A stretch of DNA of 64,000 nt from Amyloporia xantha (GCA_036971615.1 JAYKKR010000033.1:1-64000); one strand, 5' to 3'; positions 9,029-19,302 are shown, counted from the first letter of the stretch. The notes: a model not told the origin generated them from the sequence alone. Numbers and translations are program-made.

Positions 9029-9234
9029 AATAAGGCGGTTGGAGGACCGTCCTTATGGTGGCTGTCTGCTTTCGGGGTTTCCTGCCCTGACCACCCGCGC
9101 CTGAACGATCACGCCATATAAAGCCGCGCGGAGGTTCACTGTTTTGGGTAAACCGAAACATATCTTCGTGCGCCGCTAGTAGCTTGTGGTGTAACAGCCC
9201 TTTGTGAACGCGTGTACACGTGACGAAAAACGGT

Positions 9235-9372
9235 GTCCCTTAGTAAAGGACCTAACTGGACAATAGTTCAGCCGTGAAGTAGGCTCGTCAGTCTCTTATT
9301 GGTCCGCCCTTAGTAAAGGCGGTTCGCAGTGGCACTAGCCGCGCCAGTAGTCGTGGCCCCTTAGTAAAGGGC
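9235..9372 (+). ncRNA. Three tandem covarying hairpins with a shared CTTAGTAAA loop
   Basis: The 9-nt loop CTTAGTAAA is invariant, while its stem changes on both sides together: GTCC/GGAC (9235-9251), CCGCC/GGCGG (9304-9322) and GCCC/GGGC (9356-9372). Each is followed by a related block (CTGGACAATAG, GTGGCACTAG, CTGGCAATAG). Spacings are 70 and 51. Compensatory changes point to a conserved RNA structure in the leader, perhaps a protein-binding or translation element; the role is unknown. Confidence 0.75.
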
Positions 9373-9563
9373 ATTAAACTGGCAATAGCTGGGCGATCTT
9401 GTGAGCTGAGTTTCTTGCGGTCTGCACACCCGAAAGGGATCTGTTCACGCGCAAAATACACGGAGATTACTTGTATGGTAACCGCGGTATGCCTAGCTTC
9501 TCAACGATGATCTGCCAGTTTGCACAAGAAGCTGGTGGTAGGATGGAGCAAAGCCGTATCCTT

Positions 9564-9638
9564 GCAGCAACTTCCTCCGCTAAGGTCGCCTTCGGCTCCC
9601 ATAGCTCCGTCGTCGCTTCGTCGCTCCACCACCTAACC
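9564..9638 (+). repeat. Partial copy of the element end before the coding region
   Basis: This copy matches 8552-8626 from AGCAACTTCCTCCGC to CCACCACCTAACC and so lacks the hammerhead core. The 930-bp structured leader is thus flanked by direct repeats of about 75 bp. The sequence after the junction leads directly into the RT start codon 46 bases later. Confidence 0.88.
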
Positions 9639-9684
9639 TTTACCACCAACGACGCACCCCCATTGAGTGTTTCATTTCTTTACA

Positions 9685-10879
9685 ATGTCTTCATTCAACT
9701 TCTCTGTTGGCACCCCAAGCTTCCTTCGCGCCGTCTCCCCGCTGGTTGACTCAGTTCGCATCAGCAATGTTTCGGCCCAGTCTGGCGACGAGTCTAACAC
9801 CTCGTTGCTGTACGGTCGTCACACAGCGATTCTCGCGGCCAACACGGTCGACGAAGTCGTTTCCATGGTGTCTCCGGACTACCGTGACGTTCTCCGCGGC
9901 CCGCTCTTAGAGCTCGCCAAAACCGTCAGCAAATGCTGTTCGGCGCGGTCCACTCTCGCAAAGTGGGAGCACCACAAGAGTGCCGGAACGTACCCTCAGC
10001 ACCTCCGCGTCGCAAAACCCGACCTTCAGCTCACGAAGGAATACTCGGATTCGACGAGTGCCGCCGAGCACAAAAAGAAAATCTCAGATGATTGGGATAA
10101 GTATTTGAGCGGTACCTTGGAGGAGTCGATCCGAGCGAAGAAGGACGACGTAGCTCATTTAGAGGGACTTCTTGGTCGAGATGTGTTGTTCCAGCAGCTC
10201 GACAATATCGTTAAGCATCGGTGGCAAGTGGTAAAGACACAAGCCATGGTACCGAAGCTCGTTGCCTCGCCCAACGACCCGAACGAAGCAGTCGTCGACG
10301 GCTGGGAAGTGTCGCCTGTAGCGGTGGCAGCCTACCACGCCTGTCGAGAAGATCTGTCGGTCTACGTCTTGCGCATTCAGCGGCTCGTCGAGAGTCGTGA
10401 TGCTGCGTCTCGCCTCAAGCAGGACGCCAAGAAGGAGATCGCCGCCGCCGCCGACGTCGAAATGGTCGATGTCTCTGACAACGCCGTCGCTGGTCCCGGG
10501 CCCTCTACTATGGCCCTGATCAACAAAGCAGTCGATGCGCGGTATCATAAGCTCGCGGACAAACTCAGCAAGGAGTATGCGCAGAAGTCGAAGGTAAGTC
10601 CAGGTCCCTCACTTGGCACTAAGGCTTACACGCTAATGTCGTACCTAGAAGAATGGCGGGTCGACTCAGTCCAAGGGCAAAGGGAAGGAACTCCCTCGTC
10701 CCCCGGAGGTAAAAAGGTACATCCCTCCTCCGACTCGTTCGCGCCAAAGAAGCGCAACTCAGTCATCCCTAAGCAGAAAGGCCAAGGCAATTCGCGCGGC
10801 GGGAGGGGTAAAGGCTCATCAAAAGAAGGAGCAGGCGAAGGAAAAGAAGGGGAAGGGAGGAAAGAAGGGTGGCAAGTAA
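9685..10879 (+). CDS. Element ORF1 (spliced form), Lys-rich C-terminus
   Basis: From the ATG at 9685, a 55-nt intron (10594-10648) with GTAAGT donor, CTAAT branch-like site and TAG acceptor can be removed. The reading frame then shifts and stops at TAA 10877-10879, giving 379 residues (exons 9685-10593 and 10649-10879). The first 300 residues contain charged, probably helical segments. The alternative tail is Lys-rich (KEKKGKKGGKKGGK near the end), as in nucleic-acid-binding Gag/ORF1 proteins. Without splicing the frame stays open into the RT. The donor is close to consensus, which makes this more than chance, but transcripts are needed. Confidence 0.55.
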
Positions 10880-13242
10880 GCGCGTACTATAGTGAGAAAT
10901 CACTTACGCCGTTGTCAGAGCATGAGGCTTTGTCTCGGACTTTTGTTTATCATTACGGACGTCCCTCTTCTCTCCCAGATTGGTTGCTTTCAATCCCGCA
11001 TCCGTTAGCTGTGCGTTGTGTACTTTTAAATACTCCAGTAGATGTTCTGCGAGCAGCCCAATTTAAAAGTTATGTCCACCTGTCTACCGGTGTCTCTGTC
11101 CCCCGTGAGATACAATATCAGTTGAGTATAGGCATGAAATTCATGTTCTATTCGCCTTACAATCGAGAACTCATACGCGATGCCTGGCGAGAATTTAATC
11201 GTCGTATTCATTGGCGATTATTTTTTCACTTGACCGATCAAAATCAGTGGTTTGATCCTGAGTATGAAGTGAAATCTGAGCATCGTGCAAAGAGAGTACC
11301 TCAGCTACCGCACTATATCGAACAAGGACTTCTCAAAGGCAGGCTGTTCGTTAACAAAACGCTAGCCAATATGCCAGAGTCGCTAGAGTCGGAAGACCAC
11401 CTTAAGCCGCTCGGTCCGAATCTCCGCCAAGTTCGAGATTTCTTGAAGGCTCACGACTATATTGTGACGCCTACAGACAAGAATCTGGGCATTGCGGTGT
11501 CAGAGCGCACCTGGATCATCTCCCAAACCTTGGAGGTACTGTCAAACGTTAAGGATTATCGACGCCTTAACCGATTAACAGCCAACGAAATCCTCCGAGT
11601 AAAATGTGCAGAAATGAATGAGATAGCAGACTTAACTGAGGTCTACTTAACTCTTGAGGAGCCGTTTAACCTGTCAGACTTTTTGCGGTCTAAGATAACA
11701 CCGGCAGGTTCGAGTAACCATCATATACCAATATTTTATGGTATACCTAAGATTCACAAATACCCTGTGAAATTTAGGCCGATAATTCCATGTCACTCGG
11801 CCATTCAAAATCCTGCGGCTAAATTCGTTTCTAAAAAACTCAAACCGATTGTCGAATCGGCGCCAACCATTTTACATGGTACCAAACACTTGGCGATAAA
11901 ATTGAGTCAACTGAAGTTGCGTCGAGATCGTCGCTGGTACATTGTTACTGGTGATGTCGTCGCGTTCTACCCAAACATTCCTTTAGACAAATGTCTTAAT
12001 ATTGTCAACGAGCTTTATCTCGAACACTATTGGAGTGCGGATCCGGAACGCGGCGGAGCAAATCATGCTAAGAAGGTCCAAGAAATCTTCAAACGCTGTC
12101 TCGAAGTTGGCAACACTCGGTTGCTTACACAGTTTCAAGGTGTTTTATATGAGCAATTGCGCGGCCTAGCAATGGGCGTAGCGGACTCGCCGGATCTAGC
12201 TAACTTGTATGGTTGGTGGTTCGAGCGCAAATGCGATATAATGAATAACGACTTAGTTCCTTTCTATGGTCGTTACATCGATGATTGTTTAGCGATTGTC
12301 TACGCTTCTAGTGAACAAGAGGCGTTAGATATTATCTCTTACAATATACACTTCGATGGCTGTGTTATTGAGTGGAACGTTTCGCATCGGTCTCAGGTGT
12401 TCCTGGACATGACGCTCTACAAAGACGAATTTGATAGGTTGCAGCACATGCCATACCGCAAAGCAGCGTCCCACCAAGAAAGGATTCCATGGATATCTCA
12501 TCACCCTCTCGACGTAAAGAGAGGTACCTTTATAGGGGAGATGTCGCGGCTTGCCACCCTGAGTAGTACTAAGCATACTTACTTACAGGCCATGCAAGGC
12601 TTGGTCGCCTTGTACATGTGCAGGGGGTATCCCGAACAACTCGTAACTCATTGGCTGAAGAATAACATCTCAGAACGATGGGAAAAACGGCTCAGTGTAC
12701 CGCGTGACGGCGGTGAGCCTAAGGCGTCGCAAGGCGTTCTTGTACTGAAGTCTGAGTTTAACGAGGCATGGAACTACTTTCAAGCGAAAGAGCTTGGAGA
12801 CGTCATCACAGGATATTGGCGTGAGTGGTGCACACGCGCCGCCACAGGGGACTGGTCACCAGAATACCCGTACGAAGATCTGCAATCTGGCAGAGCCTCA
12901 TTCGACGCCGCGGCGAAATTCGGCAGTTGGCATGTGGGCGAGGAAACCAGATTTGTGGATATTCGTAAGACTGATATCCTAGACCGTCGCTGGTTAGTGT
13001 CTCGTAAAAGAACACGAAACCTAGCCGACATCGCAAGTGTCTGGAAAAAGATGATTCTCGAAAAGCTGGACGAGCGTGTCGTCAACGAACAATCTGCGGA
13101 AAGTTCGTCAATGGCGGCACAAGATGTTCAAGGCGGTTCGCAGTTACCGTTTAGTCAGCCGGGGGAAGTCCCTGGGGTTTCTGACGATGATACGATTTAT
13201 CTGCACCGCCACTCGCCGGACCCATTTGGGTGGGCGCATTAG
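9685..13242 (+). CDS. Penelope-like reverse transcriptase (ORF1-RT read-through form)
   Basis: One unbroken frame of 1185 residues runs from the ATG at 9685. An in-frame GTG lies 18 bases earlier and was not used. The RT part starts near residue 580 (DYIVTPTDKNLGIAV). It has the Penelope signature GIPKIHKYPVKFRPIIP near 685, motif A GDVVAFYPNIP with Asp 757, motif B GLAMGVADSPDLANLY near 830, motif C YIDD (864-867) and a downstream FLDMTLYKD block near 905. The C-terminal stretch keeps the family's SHHPLDVKRG and RGYPEQL connector motifs. No GIY-YIG endonuclease is visible, which places it with the EN-minus telomeric Penelope elements (Athena/Coprina). All catalytic aspartates are present and there is no internal stop. 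The RT may also be expressed from an internal start or by intron retention. Confidence 0.92.
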   Translation: MSSFNFSVGTPSFLRAVSPLVDSVRISNVSAQSGDESNTSLLYGRHTAILAANTVDEVVSMVSPDYRDVLRGPLLELAKTVSKCCSARSTLAKWEHHKSAGTYPQHLRVAKPDLQLTKEYSDSTSAAEHKKKISDDWDKYLSGTLEESIRAKKDDVAHLEGLLGRDVLFQQLDNIVKHRWQVVKTQAMVPKLVASPNDPNEAVVDGWEVSPVAVAAYHACREDLSVYVLRIQRLVESRDAASRLKQDAKKEIAAAADVEMVDVSDNAVAGPGPSTMALINKAVDARYHKLADKLSKEYAQKSKVSPGPSLGTKAYTLMSYLEEWRVDSVQGQREGTPSSPGGKKVHPSSDSFAPKKRNSVIPKQKGQGNSRGGRGKGSSKEGAGEGKEGEGRKEGWQVSAYYSEKSLTPLSEHEALSRTFVYHYGRPSSLPDWLLSIPHPLAVRCVLLNTPVDVLRAAQFKSYVHLSTGVSVPREIQYQLSIGMKFMFYSPYNRELIRDAWREFNRRIHWRLFFHLTDQNQWFDPEYEVKSEHRAKRVPQLPHYIEQGLLKGRLFVNKTLANMPESLESEDHLKPLGPNLRQVRDFLKAHDYIVTPTDKNLGIAVSERTWIISQTLEVLSNVKDYRRLNRLTANEILRVKCAEMNEIADLTEVYLTLEEPFNLSDFLRSKITPAGSSNHHIPIFYGIPKIHKYPVKFRPIIPCHSAIQNPAAKFVSKKLKPIVESAPTILHGTKHLAIKLSQLKLRRDRRWYIVTGDVVAFYPNIPLDKCLNIVNELYLEHYWSADPERGGANHAKKVQEIFKRCLEVGNTRLLTQFQGVLYEQLRGLAMGVADSPDLANLYGWWFERKCDIMNNDLVPFYGRYIDDCLAIVYASSEQEALDIISYNIHFDGCVIEWNVSHRSQVFLDMTLYKDEFDRLQHMPYRKAASHQERIPWISHHPLDVKRGTFIGEMSRLATLSSTKHTYLQAMQGLVALYMCRGYPEQLVTHWLKNNISERWEKRLSVPRDGGEPKASQGVLVLKSEFNEAWNYFQAKELGDVITGYWREWCTRAATGDWSPEYPYEDLQSGRASFDAAAKFGSWHVGEETRFVDIRKTDILDRRWLVSRKRTRNLADIASVWKKMILEKLDERVVNEQSAESSSMAAQDVQGGSQLPFSQPGEVPGVSDDDTIYLHRHSPDPFGWAH

Positions 13243-13948
13243 TACCTGCGTTGGTGAAAACTGTAGCCAGCGTGTGGGAGGGTGTGTCTGCTAGCGAGTC
13301 AGCCAGCATGTGGCTTTTATTTGTTATACTCTGGAGACTATTCTGTTCGCCCGTTGGCGGTCTCCTTTACATTCTCAGAAGTGTGGAAGGCGCATAACTG
13401 GGCCTGTGCCTCTCAGAGGAGGTGCCACTTCGGTGGAGTTGCCTCTGATGCATGGGGGGAGGGTACCACGACTACTCTTATGGATGAACTGACCCTGCGC
13501 GGCAGTCCTGCGACCGTTGTATAACTGATAATTTCATGTGCTGTAACTGGCAGCCCGCGATTCGAATGGTAGTTCCTCACGAGCTCTCACTCAGTGTCTT
13601 TCAGCTGTTTGGGAAGGGGGGAGATCAGCAACTCTTTCGCAACCTCACTTGCAATATCTTGTAAGTACTACGGTTTTTGTGTACACCACAGACGGTACTA
13701 ACCGAGGCGTTTTACCTAATTTAACCTAACCTAAAACCTAACCTAACCGTACGTACATGCCTTAATCGGTAATACAATATTGCTGACTAATTGATGTCAT
13801 GTCAAAATAGTAACCTAACCGAACCTAACCTAACGGACCTAACGGTCCGGGCCAGGTGCGTAGTCCTTAATGCAATTAGCGCCGGGGTAACGTGACACTG
13901 TCACGTGACATGGGGCGTCTAATATACGCGCTCGATGACGTCATGTTC
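13243..13948 (+). other. 3' region of the element with internal telomeric tracts
   Basis: There is no coding frame of note. Short CCTAA runs lie at 13714-13748 and 13811-13844, and a dyad CGTGAC-ACT-GTCACG at 13891-13905. The tracts probably mark an earlier element end followed by telomere addition, before the next copy of the terminal repeat. Confidence 0.65.
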
Positions 13949-14393
13949 TAGGCCTGCCTAGGCCATGACGTCAAGGGTGGCACATGTGATTGCATGAATC
14001 ACATGCACCGGCTCGGGTACTTCGGTGACTTCTCGGAACGGCGGAACGCCGACGGAATGACGTCACTCCTATTTATAGGAGACAGGTCTAGACAATGACA
14101 TCATAGTCCGAGTCCACCCGATGGCGGGATAATGCCATTGGCTCGGTCTCGTCGGCAACTATTAATAAGATATTATGCCGTCGTACGATTCTCAAAGTCG
14201 TACGATGCGAGGTATTTCTCGCTTACCAAGATAGAGGGCCTGATGAGTCTATAAAAGACGAAATGGGTCGGTGTTGGATCCCCAGCACCTCATTGCCTTG
14301 CTCTGTCTCCTGCTCCTCAGCAACTTCCTCCGCTAAGGTCGCCTTCGGCTCCCATAGCTCCGTCGTCGCTTCGTCGCTCCACCACCTAACCTA
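13949..14393 (+). repeat. Right terminal repeat with hammerhead copy 3
   Basis: This is the partner of 8182-8626, base for base as far as compared. The hammerhead core lies at 14240-14263 and its predicted cleavage is after 14356. It ends at the CACCTAACCTA junction, after which a diverged copy continues. Confidence 0.92.
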
Positions 14394-14764
14394 TTTCGGT
14401 GTTTTCTCGGACCGGCGGAATGCCGACGGAAGGAAGACTTGCCTAAACGGGCAACTGGTCTAGACAATGACATCATAGTCCGATGCCACCCGATAGCGGG
14501 ATTATGCTATTGGCTCGGACTCCTCGGCAACTATTAATAAGATATTAATGCCGTCGTACCACTTTTCAAAGTCGTACGATGCGAGGTAATTCTCGCTTGA
14601 CTAAGCAAGGGCCTGAAGAGTCTTAAAAGACGAAATGGGTCGGTGTTGGATCCCCAGCACCTCATTGTCCAGCTCAGTCTCCCGCTCCTCAGCAACTTCC
14701 TTCGCAAAGTTCGGCTTTCGCCTCACATTGCTCAGTCGTCGCTTCGTCGCTCCACCACCTAACG
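14394..14764 (+). mobile_element. Degenerate third copy of the element end
   Basis: The sequence is recognisably the terminal repeat from the TTCGGTG...CTCGG block to CCACCACCTAAC, but with many substitutions and a deletion. It contains hammerhead copy 4 (CTGAAGA 14613-14619, GAAA 14632-14635). Position 7 of the core and the stem II loop have changed, while every invariant base is kept. It abuts a broken gene at 14765, so it was probably the first element added to this chromosome end. Confidence 0.85.
14609..14733 (+). ncRNA. Hammerhead ribozyme motif, copy 4 (diverged)
   Basis: The core CTGAAGA-GTC...GAC-GAAA is intact. Stem I GGGC (14609-14612) pairs with GCTC (14730-14733). Stem III is weaker than in copies 2 and 3 because CCCA has become CACA. 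It may be inactive. Confidence 0.6.
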
Positions 14765-15870
14765 GGGAGTGTACGGAAGTCGACCGAGGGCAGGGCGAGA
14801 GACTTCAGTTCAGGACAGTGGGTTGCAAAGTCGAGGAGAACTCGTGCGTCAATGGTACAGCCACGCGGGGTGTAACGCAGATTGAAAGTTTGCACCCGAG
14901 GCCATGGACTGTCAGGCCCGTCCATACTGGTGGTCGGGATGGATGAGTAGCTCAAGACGATGGTCTCCAGATCATGTATGCCCAATAATGAATGAAGAAA
15001 CTCGTCTCCCGACGGTGCCTGGCCTCTGAAACTGGGAATGCCACGAACAGACACTGTATGCAATGCCGTGAACCTGCGAAGTGCGATACACAATTCCGGG
15101 ACCGACATTGCCTCTTGAGCCTCTGAGCGTTAAGGCGTGACCTCAAGGGAGAGATGCAGGAGCTTCCCGGGAGGTAGGTAGAGCAGAAAGCCAGACAGGT
15201 CCTTCGATTCTCCCCGAATATTTAATTTGCGCAGAGCAGCAAATACACCCGGGACAGATGTAATAGCTGTTGTGAAGCGCACATTGATCGACATCTCCTC
15301 TAGCTCGGGCAGCGCGGCAGTCATGCAGACCGGAGAGATATCAAGCATTCGAAGATTGTTGCACCCTGCCAAGGGCAAGAGAATGTCGGGATGACAACCA
15401 CCCTGGCTGAACGAGGCGCCAAATCTTTTCAGAAAGGGTGCCCATGAGCACAGGGCACGAAGAACCGTTCTAAAGGCGCGAGCATCCTTTGCATCGTCAT
15501 CGGGGCCTCGGACAACGGGGTACATTGTTGCCATTAATTCTATAGAGAGACATACATAGCGAAGGGAAGGTGACACGAGCGACATTAGAGTGAGGTCTTG
15601 CATGGTCATCTGCTCGCAGGAGACTTCCCCGACCGATGGGAACAGGTGGGAGCCATTAATACGAGTTAACTCTGTTTGTGAAGATAATTCAAAGTTATGG
15701 TGGTTTCTAGCTAATAAAGCGAAGGAGCAAGTATCCCATAGCGATAGCCTCTCATGCACTATGCTTATAGAGGCCGAAGGGCAGGGTGCCAGGACGTTTG
15801 AAGAGGTGTCTAGTCCGAGTCTCCGAGACGCCCGCGCCACAACGCGATCACGATCACGTGGATGGTTCAT
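14765..15870 (-). pseudogene. Broken F-box/LRR-like gene
   Basis: The frame starts at ATG 15870 and reads through leucine-rich segments typical of basidiomycete F-box-associated LRR proteins (LRYVCLSIE, LPELEEMSINVRF, LRKLNIRG, LLHLSLEV). It is interrupted by an in-frame TAA at 15130-15132 and continues in the same frame (LRRFTALHTVSVRG, LETIVLSYSSI, LKSLALPSVDFRTLP). It ends where the telomeric element junction begins at 14764. No F-box is seen at the N-terminus. The gene has lost its 3' end and carries a stop, so it is treated as dead. The first part is copied in the inverted duplication at 51300-51495. Confidence 0.75.
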
Positions 15871-18800
15871 GGCCCACGCGCTTAATGTTACGACGCGGTC
15901 TTTGTTCTAACCTCCACAAGCCACAGCAGGCCACACTCTCGCTAAATCGGCGCGTGACCGGATTGGCCACAGATCTTCAAAGATATTTAAAAGGTCACAA
16001 AAATGGGTCTCCTCTACTTCCCCTGTTGGACTCGGAACCCACTCCGCGACTCTCATCCCGAAATATTCGTCGTGATGGCCGCAGACACTGAGGCTCACGA
16101 TAATGAAGCTCGCGATGTTGCCCGTTCTCTACCAGTCAATCCCTGTACTCCTCGCGCTGGGAAGAGAAAACCGCTCGGTGCACTTAGCCTTGGTAAGCGA
16201 CATTTTGCTTGTTGGCGATGGGAGGCTAATAGTATCTTTTGTGTGTGTTGCCGCTAGACACCACACCCATACAGAACAGTGCCATAAACAACGTCAGGTC
16301 CGTCAAGGGAGTTGAAGACGACAACGTCAAGGTCTATGTGGAAGCCACATTTACCGACAAAATTCACTGGGATTTCGACGTTGATAAATTCATCTCGGCT
16401 GTCTGGCGCTTCAATCGCGAAGACATTCCTCGACTAGGTGTCCCACCTGATGGAGCCGCGGGTCCGCGTAACTGCTATAGGCTGTCCATCGACGATGTCA
16501 ATCGTTACCGCATTTCTCGCGAACGAGCTTCATATCTTCACCTCGGCAACATGATTAACAGCCTGATCAAACAAGCGTATGACGACTCTGGACCTAGCCT
16601 CGATGTTGCGCCCACAGAGGGGCCGACAGGGACGAGCCACTGGCAGTGTAGAGGTAGGGCTACGCTCACGTCCCTGAAAGAAACCATCGTTAAGGGGAAC
16701 TACGCCGCGTTCAAACCCGACATGGAGTGGAGCATAGCGAAAGCCGTCGAGCAGGAACCACGCTGGGAGTTTCAGATGACGCACATCGAAGTGAAGAAAC
16801 GCAGAGCCCATGTAGTCTTGCATCGCAACGACATGCCGATTAACCTGGATGAATCTGAGGTAATGTCACTTCCTGACAAGATCAATTTATCTTCTCATTT
16901 TTGTGCTACTTAGAGTATTGGATTGAAGCGGCCGAAGCGGCGGAAACGTGAGCCTCAGGATGAGCACAGCGGGAGCGATCGTCCTCCCAAGCGAGCACGG
17001 ACTGATGCACCACTACCACGGACTGATGCTCCACCACCTGAACGATTATACATGACACACGACGAAATACAATCCGCAAAATACATCAACGAGTTGATGT
17101 CGCACGGGATCCGGTCATACGGGTCCGGGATACTGATCCAGGACTACAAAATGCGGCTGTGGTATGCCGATCGCATGGGCATCGTCGTCACCAAGGCATT
17201 CGAATTCCTAAAGTCACATATGGACAGGTTCCTCCTCACCGTTGCCGCCATCGCCAATGCAGATATGTATACGATGGGCATCTTGCCCAATCTGCGTCTC
17301 CCTGCTGCTTCAACGTCATTTGGATCCTACGACGGTGCTACTCTGGTGCTGGATAGTAAGCTGTGTCATTTCCCTGACGGTTCCACACCCGTCGTCGACC
17401 AACTTGAAGACGCTGCAGCGGCCTGTGTCGAATCTGAAGACACGTCTGAAACGGATTTGGTCTTCAAGCTCGACGTCGGCGAACGTCGTCGTGTTTACAC
17501 AGAATTCGGGGCGATTGGACGCGGGACGACGGTCGTGCCGATCAAAGCCACGGGTCTTGCAGAGACAGTCTGCGGATCAGAGGATCTAGTGGCCAAGATA
17601 GCATGGCCAGCAAGGTCTCGAACAGGGGAAGACACGATGATCAGGGCCATCCGTGTTAATCTAGCCGAGAAGAAGCCTCAGTATCTGAAGCATGTTGTGG
17701 ACCTGAAGTGTTCTCTGAGGCGGACGCAAAAGCAAATGAACTTGCCTCGTGTTGCCATGGGCATTGCGGCGGACGAAGAGCGTGTGTGCCGAACGATGAT
17801 CCTCAAGCGGTACGAGGCACTCGAAGCGGTTGAGAGCGTCGAGGAATTCAAGACTGTCTTCATCGATGTTGTGCGAGGTCAGTCTTGTCCTGCTTCGACG
17901 TTTCTTGTATCTTATATTTTCACGCACAGCGCATCATTGGGTATGGGAGACATCGGAGATTCTCCACCGAGACATCAGCACGAATAACATTATGTTCTAC
18001 CGGGATGAGGGGCGGGTGTTTGGCGTGCTCTGCGACTGGGACCTTGCCAAGAGCGCCAGGCCACTCGAGGATCTCTGCGATGAACTTCAGGATGATGAAG
18101 CGCGGCCTGACCTGTCTGTGCCTCCTAACGAGTCTGAGAGCAACGAGGGTGGAAGCGATATGAGCGACGACGAGGAAGCGAACTCCAAGCAGGACGAAAC
18201 CATCGATGACGTATTTGGACCCGTGTCGGTTCCCGACATCCCCGCGACTAAGAAACAGGAGCGGCCGCGGCCTCGTTATCGCACAGGCACTGGGCCGTTC
18301 ATGGCTGTTGAACTTCTCATGGAAGACACGCCACCGGTCCATTTATATCGCCATGACCTGGAGTCATTCTTCTTTGTTCTTGCGTACACATGCGCGGTAT
18401 TTAAACCCAAGGAACATAAATTTGGCCATCTCGGAGCGTGGTCAGGTCCTAAGTTAACGGATGTTGGGGACAAAAAACAAACATTTCTCGCTGACCTGAA
18501 GGTTTTCGATGCGACGTTCAAGAACACACATCCTAGCTATCGTCCTCTTGTTGATTCTTGGCTCGTACATCTAGGAATTTGCTTTCGTGGAATTGGGTCG
18601 CTAACATCTGTCATCCGGTCAAATTACAGCAACCGTGTTGTATTTTCACGACTGAAGAACGAGAAGATGGTAGCTGAACTAGACCAGCAGATCGAAACAT
18701 ATATGCGCCAAAGGGATAACATGATTTCATATGAGATGTTTATGGAGATTCTTGGAGCGGAAACAGACATTACAGACTGATTTTGTTTTCGTTTTGATTG

Positions 18801-19302
18801 TGATAGTTACGCTAGTATATAGTATCATATAATTGTTTCTGCGATCCAGTGTGCATCTTATAACTTCTGTGTCTGGTCTCGACTTGCTTCCGAGAGTCGC
18901 GACCGCTGTTAGTCATGAGTACCTTCTATCAGTACCGGATTGAATAAGATTCTTTATGGTTGCTCAACAAACAGAGGCGGGCAACGGGACCGTACCAGCC
19001 GCGACCTGCCTTGCCACCAGCTTCAAGTCTCCCCATTTGTGGTTCGACCTGATGACCAGTTTGTCAGGACTGCCCATCGCCCGCAGCGATTTCGCAGTGA
19101 ATTGAGGTAACGATAATTCAGTCCATACATACTAGTGCGCGAATACCGTCGGCCATGTGATTATATGGGCCGTCAGACGATACTTACACTTGCCCTGGTC
19201 AGCAATAACAGACCACGCTTTCCTCTTATTACAGCTTCTGGCCTAAAATCTCGAGTGCAGCTATCAAACTTTTCCTTTTTGTCTCGGCGCATCTTAATTG
19301 AC
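15675..19302 (+). repeat. Inverted duplication, arm A (3.6 kb)
   Basis: Arm A matches the reverse complement of 47878-51495 from TTTGTGAAGATAATTC to CATCTTAATTGAC. It covers the 5' end of the broken LRR gene, the whole FunK1 gene and its downstream flank. Similarity stops sharply at both ends. The LRR frame continues past the boundary only here, so this arm is probably the source. Confidence 0.9.
16075..18780 (+). CDS. FunK1-type fungal protein kinase, copy 1
   Basis: Exons are 16075-16192, 16258-16859, 16914-17877 and 17930-18780; all introns are GT-AG and frame closes at 844 residues. An in-frame ATG at 16003 was passed over because it lies about 14 bases after a TATTTAA box (15983-15989). 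The N-terminal half is the FunK1-specific region (TDKIHWDFDVDKFI, then MTHDEIQSAKYINELMSHGI), with a basic KRPKRRKRE stretch at the start of exon 3. The kinase part has HRDIS.NN near residue 575, CDWDLAK (in place of DFG) near 597, RTGTGPFMA, and YRHDLESFF. FunK1 is a family expanded in mushroom-forming fungi; substrates are unknown. All expected catalytic residues seem present. It is nearly identical to the copy at 48411-51095. Confidence 0.92.

Larger units (their letters stand above)
8182..14393 (+). mobile_element. Full-length endonuclease-less Penelope-like retroelement (Coprina type)
   Basis: The element is framed by apparently identical 445-bp direct repeats (8182-8626 and 13949-14393) and encodes a Penelope-type reverse transcriptase with no GIY-YIG endonuclease visible after it. 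Every copy of its end stops at CCACCACCTAACC, where telomeric repeat begins, and internal telomeric tracts lie at 13714-13748 and 13811-13844. The RT reads away from the chromosome end, which is what reverse transcription primed from the G-rich telomere 3' end would give. Known relatives are rotifer Athena and basidiomycete Coprina elements, which sit at telomeres. Order within the element: terminal repeat with hammerhead, group I-like ribozyme, tandem hairpins, partial end repeat, ORF1/RT, 3' region, telomeric tracts, terminal repeat. Matching terminal repeats and an open RT suggest a recent, perhaps active, copy. Confidence 0.9.

Noticed and set aside
16003..16074. Upstream in-frame ATG of FunK1 copy 1
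   Set aside because: It is about 14 bases past a TATA-like box, too close to be in the transcript; the ATG at 16075 is preferred.
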